From an uncultured Pseudomonadota bacterium (GTDB taxonomy: Bacteria; Pseudomonadota; Zetaproteobacteria; Mariprofundales; Mariprofundaceae): a stretch of 64,000 nucleotides of DNA. The notes below the pieces were generated by a model that saw only the letters and a program-made list of their open reading frames with translations, did no database searches and was not told the origin of the DNA. Below, in pieces: positions 1 through 8,206 of this stretch. The stretch lies in the NCBI GenBank assembly GCA_913055645.1, contig CAJXLC010000004.1, positions 17,119 through 81,118 on the forward strand, read 5' to 3'. The first letter of the stretch is position 1, and every line of letters starts with the position of its first letter. Position numbers and translations under genes: made by a program.

Positions 1-710
1 CGAGCCACTGTCAAAAATGCAGCTACATTTGCAATATCTTCATCCGTCAGTTTTACTGCCACCTTACGCATTAGACCCATAGGATCATTGTCGCGAGCTG
101 CGTCATCATCCGATGATTTCGTTGTCGCTCCCAAACGCCAAGCTTCCAGTTCATGTTTTAAATAAACATAACGTTGGCCACCAATCGCTGGGAACATATT
201 ACCCGCAGAGCGACCGTGAAAAGCATGACAACTCTTACATGCAGGAACACCGCGCTTTGGAATACCATAGTCCGCAATCACTTGACCTTTGTATACTGTG
301 CCAATCTCTTCGCCATCTTTACGCATCTGATCCAAGTCAGAACCCATAAACGGTGTTTTTAACGAATGCACATAAGCAGCAACATTATCACGCTGCTCTT
401 TAGTCAAAGCTTTCGCAATATCATTCATCTGATACATGGTATTATCCATGCGTTTGCTTGTAGCAAAATCTTCAAGTTGCTTCCTAATATATTTTTGAAC
501 TTGATATGCTAGACGTGGGGTTCCCATATCATCAGCACCCATGCCGCCCATACCATGGCAACTCGCACAAGCTGGTACAGTATCGCCAATGCCATTTTCA
601 AAAATAACACGACCAGCAGCTGCATCGCCAACACCTTCAGCCATTGCAGACTGTGACACAGCCGTCACACTTAATAGTGCCGCAGCACTTAACATCATTA
701 AACGCTTCAT
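1..710 (-). CDS. Dihaem cytochrome c, c4-like (3' end off the window)
   Basis: Periplasmic electron carrier. Reading the minus strand from ATG at 708-710 gives 236 residues that run off the left edge without a stop. Residues 1-24 are a Sec signal peptide ending SAMA. Two class I haem sites follow, CASCH at about residues 48-52 and CKSCH at about 158-162, about 110 residues apart, as in two-domain cytochrome c4 proteins. Each is followed by a region with candidate axial Met residues. An AGGAGT ribosome site lies 5 bases before the ATG. The gene starts 37 bp after a small membrane-protein gene (748-882) and is probably co-transcribed with it. Cytochrome c4 normally passes electrons to a terminal oxidase; that role here is inferred. 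The missing C-terminus is only a few residues to tens of residues. Confidence 0.87.
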   Translation of the reverse strand, partial: MKRLMMLSAAALLSVTAVSQSAMAEGVGDAAAGRVIFENGIGDTVPACASCHGMGGMGADDMGTPRLAYQVQKYIRKQLEDFATSKRMDNTMYQMNDIAKALTKEQRDNVAAYVHSLKTPFMGSDLDQMRKDGEEIGTVYKGQVIADYGIPKRGVPACKSCHAFHGRSAGNMFPAIGGQRYVYLKHELEAWRLGATTKSSDDDAARDNDPMGLMRKVAVKLTDEDIANVAAFLTVA

Positions 711-747
711 TCCAACTCCTCCCTTATATAAATCAATAATAATCGAA

Positions 748-882
748 TTAATCGTCTTTATTGCATGCAGATTTATACATAAAAATCGCAATCCCAAAAA
801 AGAAAATTGCCATTCCAATATACATCTTCCAAACATCTGCAGTTGTAAAATTAATCGATGCTTCAATAAATTTGCCCAACAT
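748..882 (-). CDS. 44-residue single-pass membrane protein upstream of the dihaem cytochrome
   Basis: A short gene with a good ribosome site (GGGAGG, 6 bases before ATG at 880-882) and stop TAA at 748-750. The product begins MLGKFIEASINFTTADVWK, then has one hydrophobic helix (about residues 20-36) rich in Ile, Phe and Gly, then a short tail ending CNKDD. It lies 37 bp upstream of the dihaem cytochrome on the same strand, so the two are probably one operon. Small one-helix proteins accompany several respiratory complexes (for example CcoQ in cbb3 oxidases), but I do not recognise this family and assign no function. Support for the gene comes from the ribosome site, spacing and membrane-helix composition. 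Confidence 0.65.
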   Translation of the reverse strand: MLGKFIEASINFTTADVWKMYIGMAIFFFGIAIFMYKSACNKDD

Positions 883-1071
883 AATCAGCCTCCCAGCATT
901 AAAAATAACCTTTAACTAAAAACTAAGTCGCCACACTGACGATTTCTTAGAATAACTCAAGCCCACTCTAATACATCCAGCAGGCAAATAATTCAGCGCA
1001 ACTATAAACATCTATTTTATTACACGCAATAGCTTTATGGATATATAAACAATATACAGTCCAACACACGG

Positions 1072-1260
1072 TTATTTTGTCTTCGCGGCACCATCGCCTT
1101 CCACCGACAAACACTCAAACACTTCCTCACGATTCACTAAAACTTCGCGCGGTGCATCAATACCAATCCTCACCTGCCCACCTTTAACACTTAGCACCTG
1201 AATTTGAACATGATCACCAATAGTAATGGTTTCACCTGTCTTGCGTGTCAGAATAAGCAT
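1072..1260 (-). CDS. csrA: Carbon storage regulator CsrA
   Basis: A 62-residue RNA-binding post-transcriptional regulator that, as a dimer, binds GGA-containing hairpins in mRNA leaders and changes translation or stability. The start [16 protein letters not shown] and the core [23 protein letters not shown] are the conserved CsrA/RsmA sequence, including the Leu4/Arg6 and Val-His/Arg44-equivalent RNA-binding positions. Length is the family norm. It stands alone, 47 bp downstream of a DUF4399 gene on the same strand. In relatives CsrA governs motility, biofilm and carbon storage; glgA at 58.2 kb is a classical type of target, but no link is visible here. Confidence 0.97.
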   Translation of the reverse strand: MLILTRKTGETITIGDHVQIQVLSVKGGQVRIGIDAPREVLVNREEVFECLSVEGDGAAKTK

Positions 1261-1307
1261 ATCATTTAACCTCTAAACCATGAAGCCATACGCATGCCGA
1301 AAGCCAC

Positions 1308-1718
1308 TCAATGCACATCCACATGAATAGTTTGACTCCAACCCTTACCATAAGAGATATGATGCCCATCTGCAAATTGCAACGTCAGTGTATGTTTACC
1401 TTCTGACAATTTCAAAGTAGTTTCAGTTTGACCCTTTCCGAAATGTATATGTGTTGCATCTTTCGCTACAGCCTTACCCGCTGGCACAAAATCACCATCA
1501 ATAATAATATGGAAATGCCCTGAGCCTTTTTGAATTTTACCTGCTTTTGCTACACGCATACCGTCCACAGCCATCTCAACATGAATACCATCTTCCTCAT
1601 CATACGAAGCATTGTTTACAGGTGATACAAAATGCACACCATGCTTTTCACCTTCGTGCGCCCAGCCAGTGCCCGCAAATAACACCAACATCATTGCAAT
1701 ACCAAATATTCTTTTCAT
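1308..1718 (-). CDS. Periplasmic DUF4399 protein
   Basis: A 136-residue exported protein. Residues 1-20 are a signal peptide (MKRIFGIAMMLVLFAGTGWA), and the mature part begins HEGEKHG. It matches the DUF4399 pattern: VHFVSPVNN near the start, GSGHFHIIIDG in the middle, then KGQTETTLKLSEGKHTLTLQFADG and a His-rich end. The fold is expected to be a small beta sandwich. Many His residues suggest possible metal contact, but the function of the family is unknown. The ATG at 1716-1718 has an AGGAGTG site just upstream. It reads away from the divergent JAMM gene at 1829. Confidence 0.8.
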   Translation of the reverse strand: MKRIFGIAMMLVLFAGTGWAHEGEKHGVHFVSPVNNASYDEEDGIHVEMAVDGMRVAKAGKIQKGSGHFHIIIDGDFVPAGKAVAKDATHIHFGKGQTETTLKLSEGKHTLTLQFADGHHISYGKGWSQTIHVDVH

Positions 1719-1828
1719 GCTTCACTCCTTTACCTATTAAGATATGGCAGCAGACTAGCGATTCAAGCTATTGGCATCTACCCATGAAACGTTAGGGTTT
1801 CTGCATATCAACATTTGGAGCAAAATCA

Positions 1829-2335
1829 GTGCCGCAAAAAAACTATGTCCCTGAACGATTTCAAAGCCCTGAATACCTAGCAGCCTTAGCCGACACAAGC
1901 GCTCCGCAAACGGCTATATTTCATAAAAATGCATTAAATCATATGCAAGAAATAGCGGTAAAAGGCTACCCCAATGAAATATGTGGGCTGTTATTGGGGA
2001 ATATAACTGCCCAAGACTGGAATATTCACGACGTACGACAAATAGACAACATCAATACTGAGCGTGCTGCTGATCGCTTTCAGCTTGATCCCAAGGGTTA
2101 TCAAGCTGTTGACCGTGAAATTCGCGGTACAGACATAGAAATTATCGGTGTCTTTCATTCACACCCTGATTGTCCTGCCAAGCCTTCCCCTACTGATTTA
2201 AATAATGCTTGGGAAGGCTTTTTATACCCTATCATTAGCGTCTGTGATGGCAAAGTTGCCAATATTCACTGCTGGGAACCCAACGATTTATCTGGAAAAT
2301 TTCACCCCGTTCATATGTCCAAGGCAAACTCATGA
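1829..2335 (+). CDS. JAMM/MPN-family metalloprotease (M67)
   Basis: A 168-residue zinc isopeptidase-type protein. The JAMM signature is complete: Glu in NEICGLLLG (about residues 50-58) and HSHPDCPAKPSPTD (HxH followed by SxxD). Bacterial stand-alone members cleave after the C-terminal Gly-Gly of ThiS/MoaD-like sulfur carriers; no such carrier is in the window, so the substrate is unknown. The chosen start is GTG at 1829 with GGAG about ten bases upstream. The first 30 residues (PERFQSPEYLAAL) precede the domain. The stop overlaps the ATG of the next gene by 4 bases, indicating translational coupling with the TPR lipoprotein. Confidence 0.85.
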   Translation: MPQKNYVPERFQSPEYLAALADTSAPQTAIFHKNALNHMQEIAVKGYPNEICGLLLGNITAQDWNIHDVRQIDNINTERAADRFQLDPKGYQAVDREIRGTDIEIIGVFHSHPDCPAKPSPTDLNNAWEGFLYPIISVCDGKVANIHCWEPNDLSGKFHPVHMSKANS

Positions 2336-4086
2336 AATTACTCATATTCGCATTATGCATAATTATTGTCAGCCTAAACGCTTGTACAACACTACAAAAA
2401 AAGACTGCTCAGCCTATGGTTCATAAACAACCCGTAGTACAAGAGCCCACGCAACCTCGCAGTGAACGCTCCCTTTATTTGGGTGCCCAAACTGCCATGC
2501 GTAACGGACAAATTACACTAGCCATTGAGTTTTTAGAAGCATTAGTGACCCAACGCAACCATGAAAAAGAAAGCAATCTTGTTGACCTCACACCCATACT
2601 TCAGCTTACCGATTTGTTATTAAAGAGTAATCGTCCCAAAGATGCGCTGAAATATTTACAAGCACCTGTTCGGCTTACAAAACTAAGCAAAGACAACAGT
2701 GCAGAACAAAAAGACCTATATCTCATGTATGCACGTAGCCTTGCAGGCGTTAAAGAATATAATAAGGCCTTAGATTCACTTATCAAACTACTTAACCAAC
2801 ACCCAGCTTTCATGCCTGCCCGCCACTTACAAATCACGCTGTACATTCACACAAAACAGTTTGCTCTCGCCCATGTCGCTATCAATATTGCCATTCAACA
2901 ACAAGATACGCCAAGGCTTCGTCAGTTTCAGGCCGATGTTTTTGCTCGCCAAGGAAAGTTTCAAAAAGCTTTCAATAGCCTAAAAAAAATGCATGCCTTA
3001 AACACCAAAGATGACACAGCTATTCTTTTGCTTAGTCAGCTTGAAATACAACAAAAGCACCCTGATAAAGCTGAGAAAATCCTGCGTGACTTTAGCAAAA
3101 AGAATCCGTCTAGCTTACGCGTGCAACATGCTTTAGCACGTTTTCTCATTCAATCCAAGCGCCCTCAAGAAGCTATTGTTATCTACAAAAGAATGCTTTT
3201 ATCACTACCAGAAAGTGCTGAAATTCAATCAGCTTTGGGATTATTGTATTATCAGCAGCAACAGTTCAAAGAAGCTGCCGAGCATTTTCATAAAGCACGA
3301 CAAACAGCCCCCCAAAATCAAAGTTATCGTTTTTACTATGCAAGCAGCCTAGAAGCATTACAAAAGAACAAAGAAGCCCGTACATTATACCAACAAATCA
3401 ACCCACAGCATGCGCTTTGGAAAGAAGCGCAACTACGTTTGGCGAGCATGGACTTTATTGCAAAAAAATATACATCCAGCCGTCAACACATACAAAATAT
3501 TCTCAAAAAAGACCCTACCAACAGCCAAGCTTGGGTGCTTTTATCCACCACCTATTTAGCACAAGATAAATTCCAGCAGCTTTTAGATAAGACACAGCCT
3601 GCCATGTATTTGAAACAGATTCCTGCACGCCTACAAATGAACCGCGCCATTGCATTCGAGCATTTCAAACATTACGAAGATGTTGAACGCACTCTAAAAT
3701 CATTGCTTGATCATAACCCCGAGCATGCTGACGCGCTCAATTTTTTAGCTTACACCTATGCAGAACAAGGCATTAAACTTGATGAAGCAAAAAATTATAT
3801 TCAACGTGCTTTAACCCAAAAAGCCAATGATGGTTATTATCTCGATACATTGGCATGGATTTATTATAAAAATGGCGAGTATCATCATGCCATAAGTACC
3901 CAACAAAAAGCCTTAAAGATTATAACCGATGACGCAACCATGCATGAACATTTGGGTGATATGTTTTGGAAGCAGGGTGAAAAAGAAAAAGCCATTCAAC
4001 AATGGCAAAGCGCCCTATCATTGCAACCAGATACCCCAAGCGCGCTACAGCTTAAAATCAAACATGGGCTAAACGACTCCCCATGA
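2332..4086 (+). CDS. TPR-repeat lipoprotein
   Basis: A 584-residue lipoprotein. Residues 1-18 form a signal peptide with lipobox SLNAC. Nearly all of the rest is tandem tetratricopeptide repeats, with typical A-x-x-x-Y and A-x-x-x-x-P spacing visible at AKAEKILRDF-like and GLLYYQQQQFKEAAEHFHKA-like segments and in the final DATMHEHLGDMFWKQGEKEKAIQQW repeats. It presumably sits in the outer membrane facing the periplasm and acts as a protein-protein scaffold. It overlaps both neighbours by 4 bases (JAMM upstream, lolB downstream). TPR proteins before lolB are common in proteobacteria; no enzymatic function is implied. Confidence 0.85.
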   Translation: MKLLIFALCIIIVSLNACTTLQKKTAQPMVHKQPVVQEPTQPRSERSLYLGAQTAMRNGQITLAIEFLEALVTQRNHEKESNLVDLTPILQLTDLLLKSNRPKDALKYLQAPVRLTKLSKDNSAEQKDLYLMYARSLAGVKEYNKALDSLIKLLNQHPAFMPARHLQITLYIHTKQFALAHVAINIAIQQQDTPRLRQFQADVFARQGKFQKAFNSLKKMHALNTKDDTAILLLSQLEIQQKHPDKAEKILRDFSKKNPSSLRVQHALARFLIQSKRPQEAIVIYKRMLLSLPESAEIQSALGLLYYQQQQFKEAAEHFHKARQTAPQNQSYRFYYASSLEALQKNKEARTLYQQINPQHALWKEAQLRLASMDFIAKKYTSSRQHIQNILKKDPTNSQAWVLLSTTYLAQDKFQQLLDKTQPAMYLKQIPARLQMNRAIAFEHFKHYEDVERTLKSLLDHNPEHADALNFLAYTYAEQGIKLDEAKNYIQRALTQKANDGYYLDTLAWIYYKNGEYHHAISTQQKALKIITDDATMHEHLGDMFWKQGEKEKAIQQWQSALSLQPDTPSALQLKIKHGLNDSP

Positions 4087-4610
4087 GAAAGACGCTATAC
4101 ATTGTTATTGGTCTATTTCTACTGACTTCTTGTAACACGCTACATCCAAGCATGCCTACCCAAAAGAGCAGTGAATACAAACCTTGGCATACTTTTAATG
4201 GACAACTATCTATTTTAACAGCCACACACCGTTGGCAGGTTCTTATTCATTGGCAGGCAAGCTTGGAGTCTGGAAATGCCCGATTAACCCACGCTGCAAC
4301 TGGGCGCATCATTGAGATTCAATGGCAGGGTAAGCATATCCAACTACGTGATAATCAAACACATACAGCGACATGGAAGCCCATTAAAGCGGGCACACTT
4401 ATGCAATATGGCATTGTATTGCCACCACAAACGATTGCTAGAATACTTCACCATCACATTCCGCCCGCTTTGAAACTTAAAAAGAATGATACTTGGCAGG
4501 GACAACTATACAGCAATACCATTCGACTACGCTGGCAGAACAATCGTCATAAACTCACTATGACAGACATCTCTCATGGTCGCACCGCTATTCTGCGTAT
4601 TTTTCCATGA
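4083..4610 (+). CDS. lolB: Outer-membrane lipoprotein receptor LolB
   Basis: LolB accepts lipoproteins from LolA and inserts them in the outer membrane. The 175-residue product starts with a lipoprotein signal peptide (lipobox LLTSC) and then the characteristic strand pattern FNGQLSI...HRWQVLIHWQ and a late GRTAILRIF-type end. Similarity in the core is weak by eye, so the call leans on position: it lies directly before ispE, with ATGA overlaps on both sides, as in the conserved lolB-ispE-prs neighbourhood. Length is slightly short of the about 205 residues of E. coli LolB. Confidence 0.8.
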   Translation: MRKTLYIVIGLFLLTSCNTLHPSMPTQKSSEYKPWHTFNGQLSILTATHRWQVLIHWQASLESGNARLTHAATGRIIEIQWQGKHIQLRDNQTHTATWKPIKAGTLMQYGIVLPPQTIARILHHHIPPALKLKKNDTWQGQLYSNTIRLRWQNNRHKLTMTDISHGRTAILRIFP

Positions 4611-5539
4611 ATTTTACCATGTCCGATTCAGGAGCAATTCTTGCACCTGCGAAAATAAACTTGCACTTAAAAGTTACAGGTTTATTGCCTGATGGTCGTC
4701 ATGAGTTAGATACCAGTTTTGCCTTTGTCGATGTCTATGACACCCTACATATCACAGCGTCCAAACAATTATCAGTTGACTGTTCTATCCCATCATTATC
4801 TGGTGATAAAAATCTAGTTTTTCGCGTGCTGCAAGCACTTAAGGAACAATATCATATTCAGCAAGGGCTGGATATTTACATTGATAAAAAGTTGCCTGCA
4901 GAAGCAGGCTTGGGTGGCGGCTCATCTGATGCTGCAAGTGCCCTCTTGGCAGCCAATCAACTTTGGGACTTGCGTCTTTCTCAACATGCATTGATTGATT
5001 TCTCTGCCGATTTTGGCGCAGACATCCCCTGCTTTCTGTTTGGAGAAGCCAGTCTTGCCACAGGTATTGGTGAGAAGTTAGTGCCTTACCCTAAAACCAT
5101 ACCAAGCTCATATATTTGCCTTGCCCGCCCAGCCAATGGCTTATCAACAAAAGAAGTTTTTCAACATTTTGATAGACAAAATAGTAAGACAAGCCACTCT
5201 CAAAAAGAAGCATCAAAACACACCGATTCACAAAGCCCATTGACCCATCAAGGAAGCGCCGATACTATCCGCGCCGCTTCGCAGGGTAAGGTTTCCATCG
5301 GAGAAAATGCTTTGGAGAAAAGTGCCATCGCATTACTGTCGGAAGTCGGTTTACTCTTGCAAGCCATGCGGCAAAAAGTCGATTTGGCTTGGATGAGTGG
5401 AAGTGGTTCAACCTGTATTGCTTTGTGTTCAACACAACAACAAGCCTCATTGCTTGCAAATGATTTGCAGCAAAAAGGACTTGCTAGCTGGACACACGCA
5501 GGAAGATTGCTTAACAAGCATCCTGCATTTGTGAAATGA
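4607..5539 (+). CDS. ispE: 4-diphosphocytidyl-2-C-methyl-D-erythritol kinase IspE
   Basis: GHMP kinase that phosphorylates CDP-methylerythritol in the MEP isoprenoid pathway. Visible are the N-terminal APAKINLHL with catalytic Lys (residue 16), the phosphate loop GLGGGSSDAA (about 101-110), catalytic Asp in FGADIPCF (about 139), and WMSGSGSTCIAL near the end. The protein is 310 residues, longer than the usual about 285. The extra length is a Ser/Gln/His-rich, low-complexity segment at about residues 192-230, just before the conserved ENALE motif. The first ATG (4607) overlaps the lolB stop; ATG at 4619 is an alternative. tRNA-Gln follows 3 bp after the stop. Confidence 0.95.
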   Translation: MNFTMSDSGAILAPAKINLHLKVTGLLPDGRHELDTSFAFVDVYDTLHITASKQLSVDCSIPSLSGDKNLVFRVLQALKEQYHIQQGLDIYIDKKLPAEAGLGGGSSDAASALLAANQLWDLRLSQHALIDFSADFGADIPCFLFGEASLATGIGEKLVPYPKTIPSSYICLARPANGLSTKEVFQHFDRQNSKTSHSQKEASKHTDSQSPLTHQGSADTIRAASQGKVSIGENALEKSAIALLSEVGLLLQAMRQKVDLAWMSGSGSTCIALCSTQQQASLLANDLQQKGLASWTHAGRLLNKHPAFVK

Positions 5540-5542
5540 TAT

Positions 5543-5617
5543 TGGGGCGTAGCCAAGCGGTAAGGCAGCGGGTTTTGATCCCGTCATGCGCAGGTTCGAA
5601 TCCTGCCGCCCCAGCCA
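5543..5617 (+). tRNA. tRNA-Gln (UUG), CCA encoded
   Basis: A 75-base cloverleaf. The acceptor stem TGGGGCG (5543-5549) pairs with CGCCCCA (5607-5613), followed by G and an encoded CCA. The anticodon loop TTTTGAT sits between GCGGG/CCCGT-type arms and gives anticodon TTG. The T arm GCAGG-TTCGAAT-CCTGC is perfect. It lies between ispE and prs, its usual place in many proteobacteria. Confidence 0.96.
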
Positions 5618-5683
5618 TTCACAATAATATGATTATTTGCAACCATATTTGTCATCAACACGCGCTAACGGAGCATTGTTCTC

Positions 5684-6634
5684 ATGGCTAAACCTAAGAA
5701 GTTACGTTTATTTTCTGGAACATCCAACCCGGAACTCACAGCTTCCATTTGTGAACATATCAAAATGCCTGTTGGCGATATTCATGTCCAACGTTTTTCA
5801 GACGGCGAAGTTTTCCTACAATTCGAAGAGACTATTCGTGGCCTAGATGTTTTTATTATCCAAAGCACATCAGCTCCTGCCAACGATAATTTGATGGAAT
5901 TACTAATTGGCATTGATGCAGCCAAACGTGCATCCGCACATGAAATTTGTGCTGTCATTCCGTATTTCGGTTATGCCCGCCAAGATCGTAAGAGCGCTGG
6001 TCGCACACCAATTTCTGCAAAACTGGTCGCCGACTTATTACAAGCTGCAGGTGTCACCCGTGTACTAACTATGGATTTACATGCCACACAAATCCAAGGC
6101 TTTTTCAATATTCCTGTGGATAATATCTTTGCAGGCCCTTTATTTGCCAAAGATATTGAATCCCGTAACAATTTAGAAGACATCATCGTTGTTTCACCCG
6201 ATGTTGGTGGTGTGGTTCGTGCACGTGCGCTTGCCAAACGTTTGCATGCAGACATTGCGATTGTAGATAAACGTCGCCCAGCTCCGAATGTTGCAAAAAT
6301 CATGAATATTATTGGCGATGTCGAAGGTCGCCATTGCATCCTTGTTGATGATATGGTGGATACTGCAGGCACGCTTTGTAATGCTGCTGAAGCACTGTTG
6401 GATCGCGGTGCAAGTAAGGTGAGCGCCTATGCAACCCATGGTGTTCTATCTGGCCCTGCTGGTGAACGCTTGGCTGCATCCAACCTTTCTGAGTTGGTTA
6501 TCAGTGATACCATCAAACAACCTGAGCATATTCTTGCTACTGGCAAAGTGCGCATTTTAACCGTTGCGAACCTTATGGGTAAAGCCATTAAACGTATTTA
6601 TAATGCTCGCTCTATTAGTAGTCTGTACGAATAA
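5684..6634 (+). CDS. prs: Ribose-phosphate pyrophosphokinase
   Basis: Makes PRPP from ribose 5-phosphate and ATP for purine, pyrimidine, His and Trp synthesis. The 316-residue length is standard. Family signatures are clear: FSGTSNPEL at the N-terminus, [18 protein letters not shown] (ATP-binding), [11 protein letters not shown], and the PRPP-binding loop [19 protein letters not shown] site lies before the ATG. It follows tRNA-Gln and precedes rplY, but a 310-bp gap with a palindromic element separates it from rplY. Confidence 0.98.
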   Translation: MAKPKKLRLFSGTSNPELTASICEHIKMPVGDIHVQRFSDGEVFLQFEETIRGLDVFIIQSTSAPANDNLMELLIGIDAAKRASAHEICAVIPYFGYARQDRKSAGRTPISAKLVADLLQAAGVTRVLTMDLHATQIQGFFNIPVDNIFAGPLFAKDIESRNNLEDIIVVSPDVGGVVRARALAKRLHADIAIVDKRRPAPNVAKIMNIIGDVEGRHCILVDDMVDTAGTLCNAAEALLDRGASKVSAYATHGVLSGPAGERLAASNLSELVISDTIKQPEHILATGKVRILTVANLMGKAIKRIYNARSISSLYE

Positions 6635-6684
6635 AAATAAGCTCTAAGCAGTTTTTTAATATTTTGTAACTTCAACATGATAAA

Positions 6685-6805
6685 GTAACTGTTCAGATTG
6701 CCGCTGATTTGCTCAAAATCAAGGCAAAAAAGCGCAGCGTACTTCTGTACGCGAGCCTTTTTCAACCCAGAGCTTGGGAAAATCAGTGGTGAACTGAATA
6801 GTTAC
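6685..6805. repeat. 121-bp imperfect palindromic element (MITE-like)
   Basis: This fills most of the 311-bp gap between prs and rplY. The outer arms begin GTAACTGTTCAG (6685-6696) and end CTGAATAGTTAC (6794-6805). Over 26 bases per arm, 21 pair. The centre has a second hairpin around CAGCGTAC-TTCT-GTACGCG (about 6736-6755). There is no coding content. The structure is that of a small non-autonomous inverted-repeat element, although a long stem-loop that acts on the transcript cannot be excluded. The remaining 140 bp before rplY hold a GC-rich stretch near 6850-6890 but no feature I can name. Confidence 0.7.
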
Positions 6806-6945
6806 AATATTTTATTATAAATATCTCTTCCATCTAGCACAAAAAGCCATAGAGTGCGCCGCGCTTTCATGCGGGTTTTCTCGCTTGTAAGTATCTGTAT
6901 CGGGACAACCCACCAGATTCATTTTAATTATTGAGGTATAAAACC

Positions 6946-7593
6946 ATGACTGACTTAATCGTCGAAGCAGAATTACGCGAAACCACAGGTAAGGGCGATG
7001 CGCGCCGCATGCGCCGTGCAGGCTTGTTACCAGGCATCATTTACGGTGGCGGCAAACCAGATTTAGCCATCACAATCAACGCCAATGCAATTGGCAAACT
7101 ATTAAACGAAGAAGCTTTTTATACCTCTATGTTAGAAGTAAAAGTAAAAAGCAAACGTGGTAAAAATACTGTATTGCTAAAAGATGTGCAATGGGATCCC
7201 ATCACAGACACAGCTATGCATTTAGATTTTGTGCGCGTTTCATCAAAAGATAGCGTAACCGTTGAAGTTCCAGTTGTTGCTATCAACTTTGAAAAATGTC
7301 CTGGTGATGTTGCAGGTGGTCTACTGGATGTGATCCGCCATGTATTAGAAGTAACATGTCGTGCAGACTCTATTCCTGATTCTATTGAAGTTGACTGCGC
7401 AAATATGGACATTGGTGATACAGTTCATATTGAAGACATTACCCTTCCAGAAGGTGCTGAAGTTCAACATGATGTAAACTTCACCGTTCTAAATATATCT
7501 GCTCCGAAAGTAGAAACAGCACAAGAAACAGATGAAGAAGTAAGTGCTGATGATGTTGCTACTGAAGAAAGTAGCAGTGAAGAAGAAGCGTAA
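6946..7593 (+). CDS. rplY: 50S ribosomal protein L25, CTC-type
   Basis: Binds 5S rRNA in the large ribosomal subunit. It is the two-domain general-stress (CTC) form: residues 1-95 are the L25 fold (AELRETTGKGDARRMRRAGLLPG at the start), then a beta domain (VPVVAINFEKCPGDVAGGLLD...), and a very acidic tail ending SSSEEEA. The start ATG at 6946 has GAGG 10 bases upstream; an upstream in-frame TTG (6931) is not supported. pth follows 6 bp downstream, the standard rplY-pth pairing. Confidence 0.96.
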   Translation: MTDLIVEAELRETTGKGDARRMRRAGLLPGIIYGGGKPDLAITINANAIGKLLNEEAFYTSMLEVKVKSKRGKNTVLLKDVQWDPITDTAMHLDFVRVSSKDSVTVEVPVVAINFEKCPGDVAGGLLDVIRHVLEVTCRADSIPDSIEVDCANMDIGDTVHIEDITLPEGAEVQHDVNFTVLNISAPKVETAQETDEEVSADDVATEESSSEEEA

Positions 7594-7599
7594 TATTTT

Positions 7600-8172
7600 A
7601 TGAAACTATTGGTCGGACTTGGCAATCCCGGCTCTAAATACAAGGAAACACGCCATAATATTGGCTTTCGTTTTCTTGATCAGTTGGCTGAATCAGAGGG
7701 GGTGCGGTTTTCCGCAGCCCCTCGTTTTCGTGCTGAAACTGCCAATTGGCAGAGCCCTGAAGGCAAGGTGTTATTGGTAAAGCCTCACACCTTTATGAAT
7801 GACAGTGGTGAGTCCATTAGCCCTTTATCGCGTTATTACAATATTGAACCGAAAAACATTATTGTTATCTATGATGATTTGGATATGTCTTCTGGAAAAC
7901 TACGTATCAAAAAAGGTGGTGGTCATGGTGGGCACAATGGGCTTCGTTCCCTCAACCAACATCTTGATAATAGCGATTATACACGTATAAAAATAGGTAT
8001 TGGCAGACCAAGCAATGGTGACATTACAGCTTGGGTATTGGGGCGCGCCAACGAAGATGACCGTGCCGATGAAGCTCGTATTTTTCATGTCTTGGAAGAG
8101 GAATTCTGTCATATCCTTGCTGGAAAAACAGACACCGCCGCGAACAAGATTCACAACAAATTAAACCCTTAG
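7600..8172 (+). CDS. pth: Peptidyl-tRNA hydrolase
   Basis: Releases tRNA from prematurely dropped peptidyl-tRNA. The 190-residue product has all landmarks: LLVGLGNPGSKY, then TRHNIGF with catalytic His20, KPHTFMNDSG, IYDDLD with catalytic Asp, and KKGGGHGGHNGLRS. Start is ATG 6 bp after rplY. It forms the conserved rplY-pth-ychF run. Confidence 0.97.
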   Translation: MKLLVGLGNPGSKYKETRHNIGFRFLDQLAESEGVRFSAAPRFRAETANWQSPEGKVLLVKPHTFMNDSGESISPLSRYYNIEPKNIIVIYDDLDMSSGKLRIKKGGGHGGHNGLRSLNQHLDNSDYTRIKIGIGRPSNGDITAWVLGRANEDDRADEARIFHVLEEEFCHILAGKTDTAANKIHNKLNP

Positions 8173-8206
8173 AATAATATATTTATTCGTATCAGGAGAT
8201 TTACCC

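Noticed and set aside
541..915. Plus-strand frame of 124 residues
   Set aside because: Runs antisense through the cytochrome start and the small membrane protein; no ribosome site, no domain.
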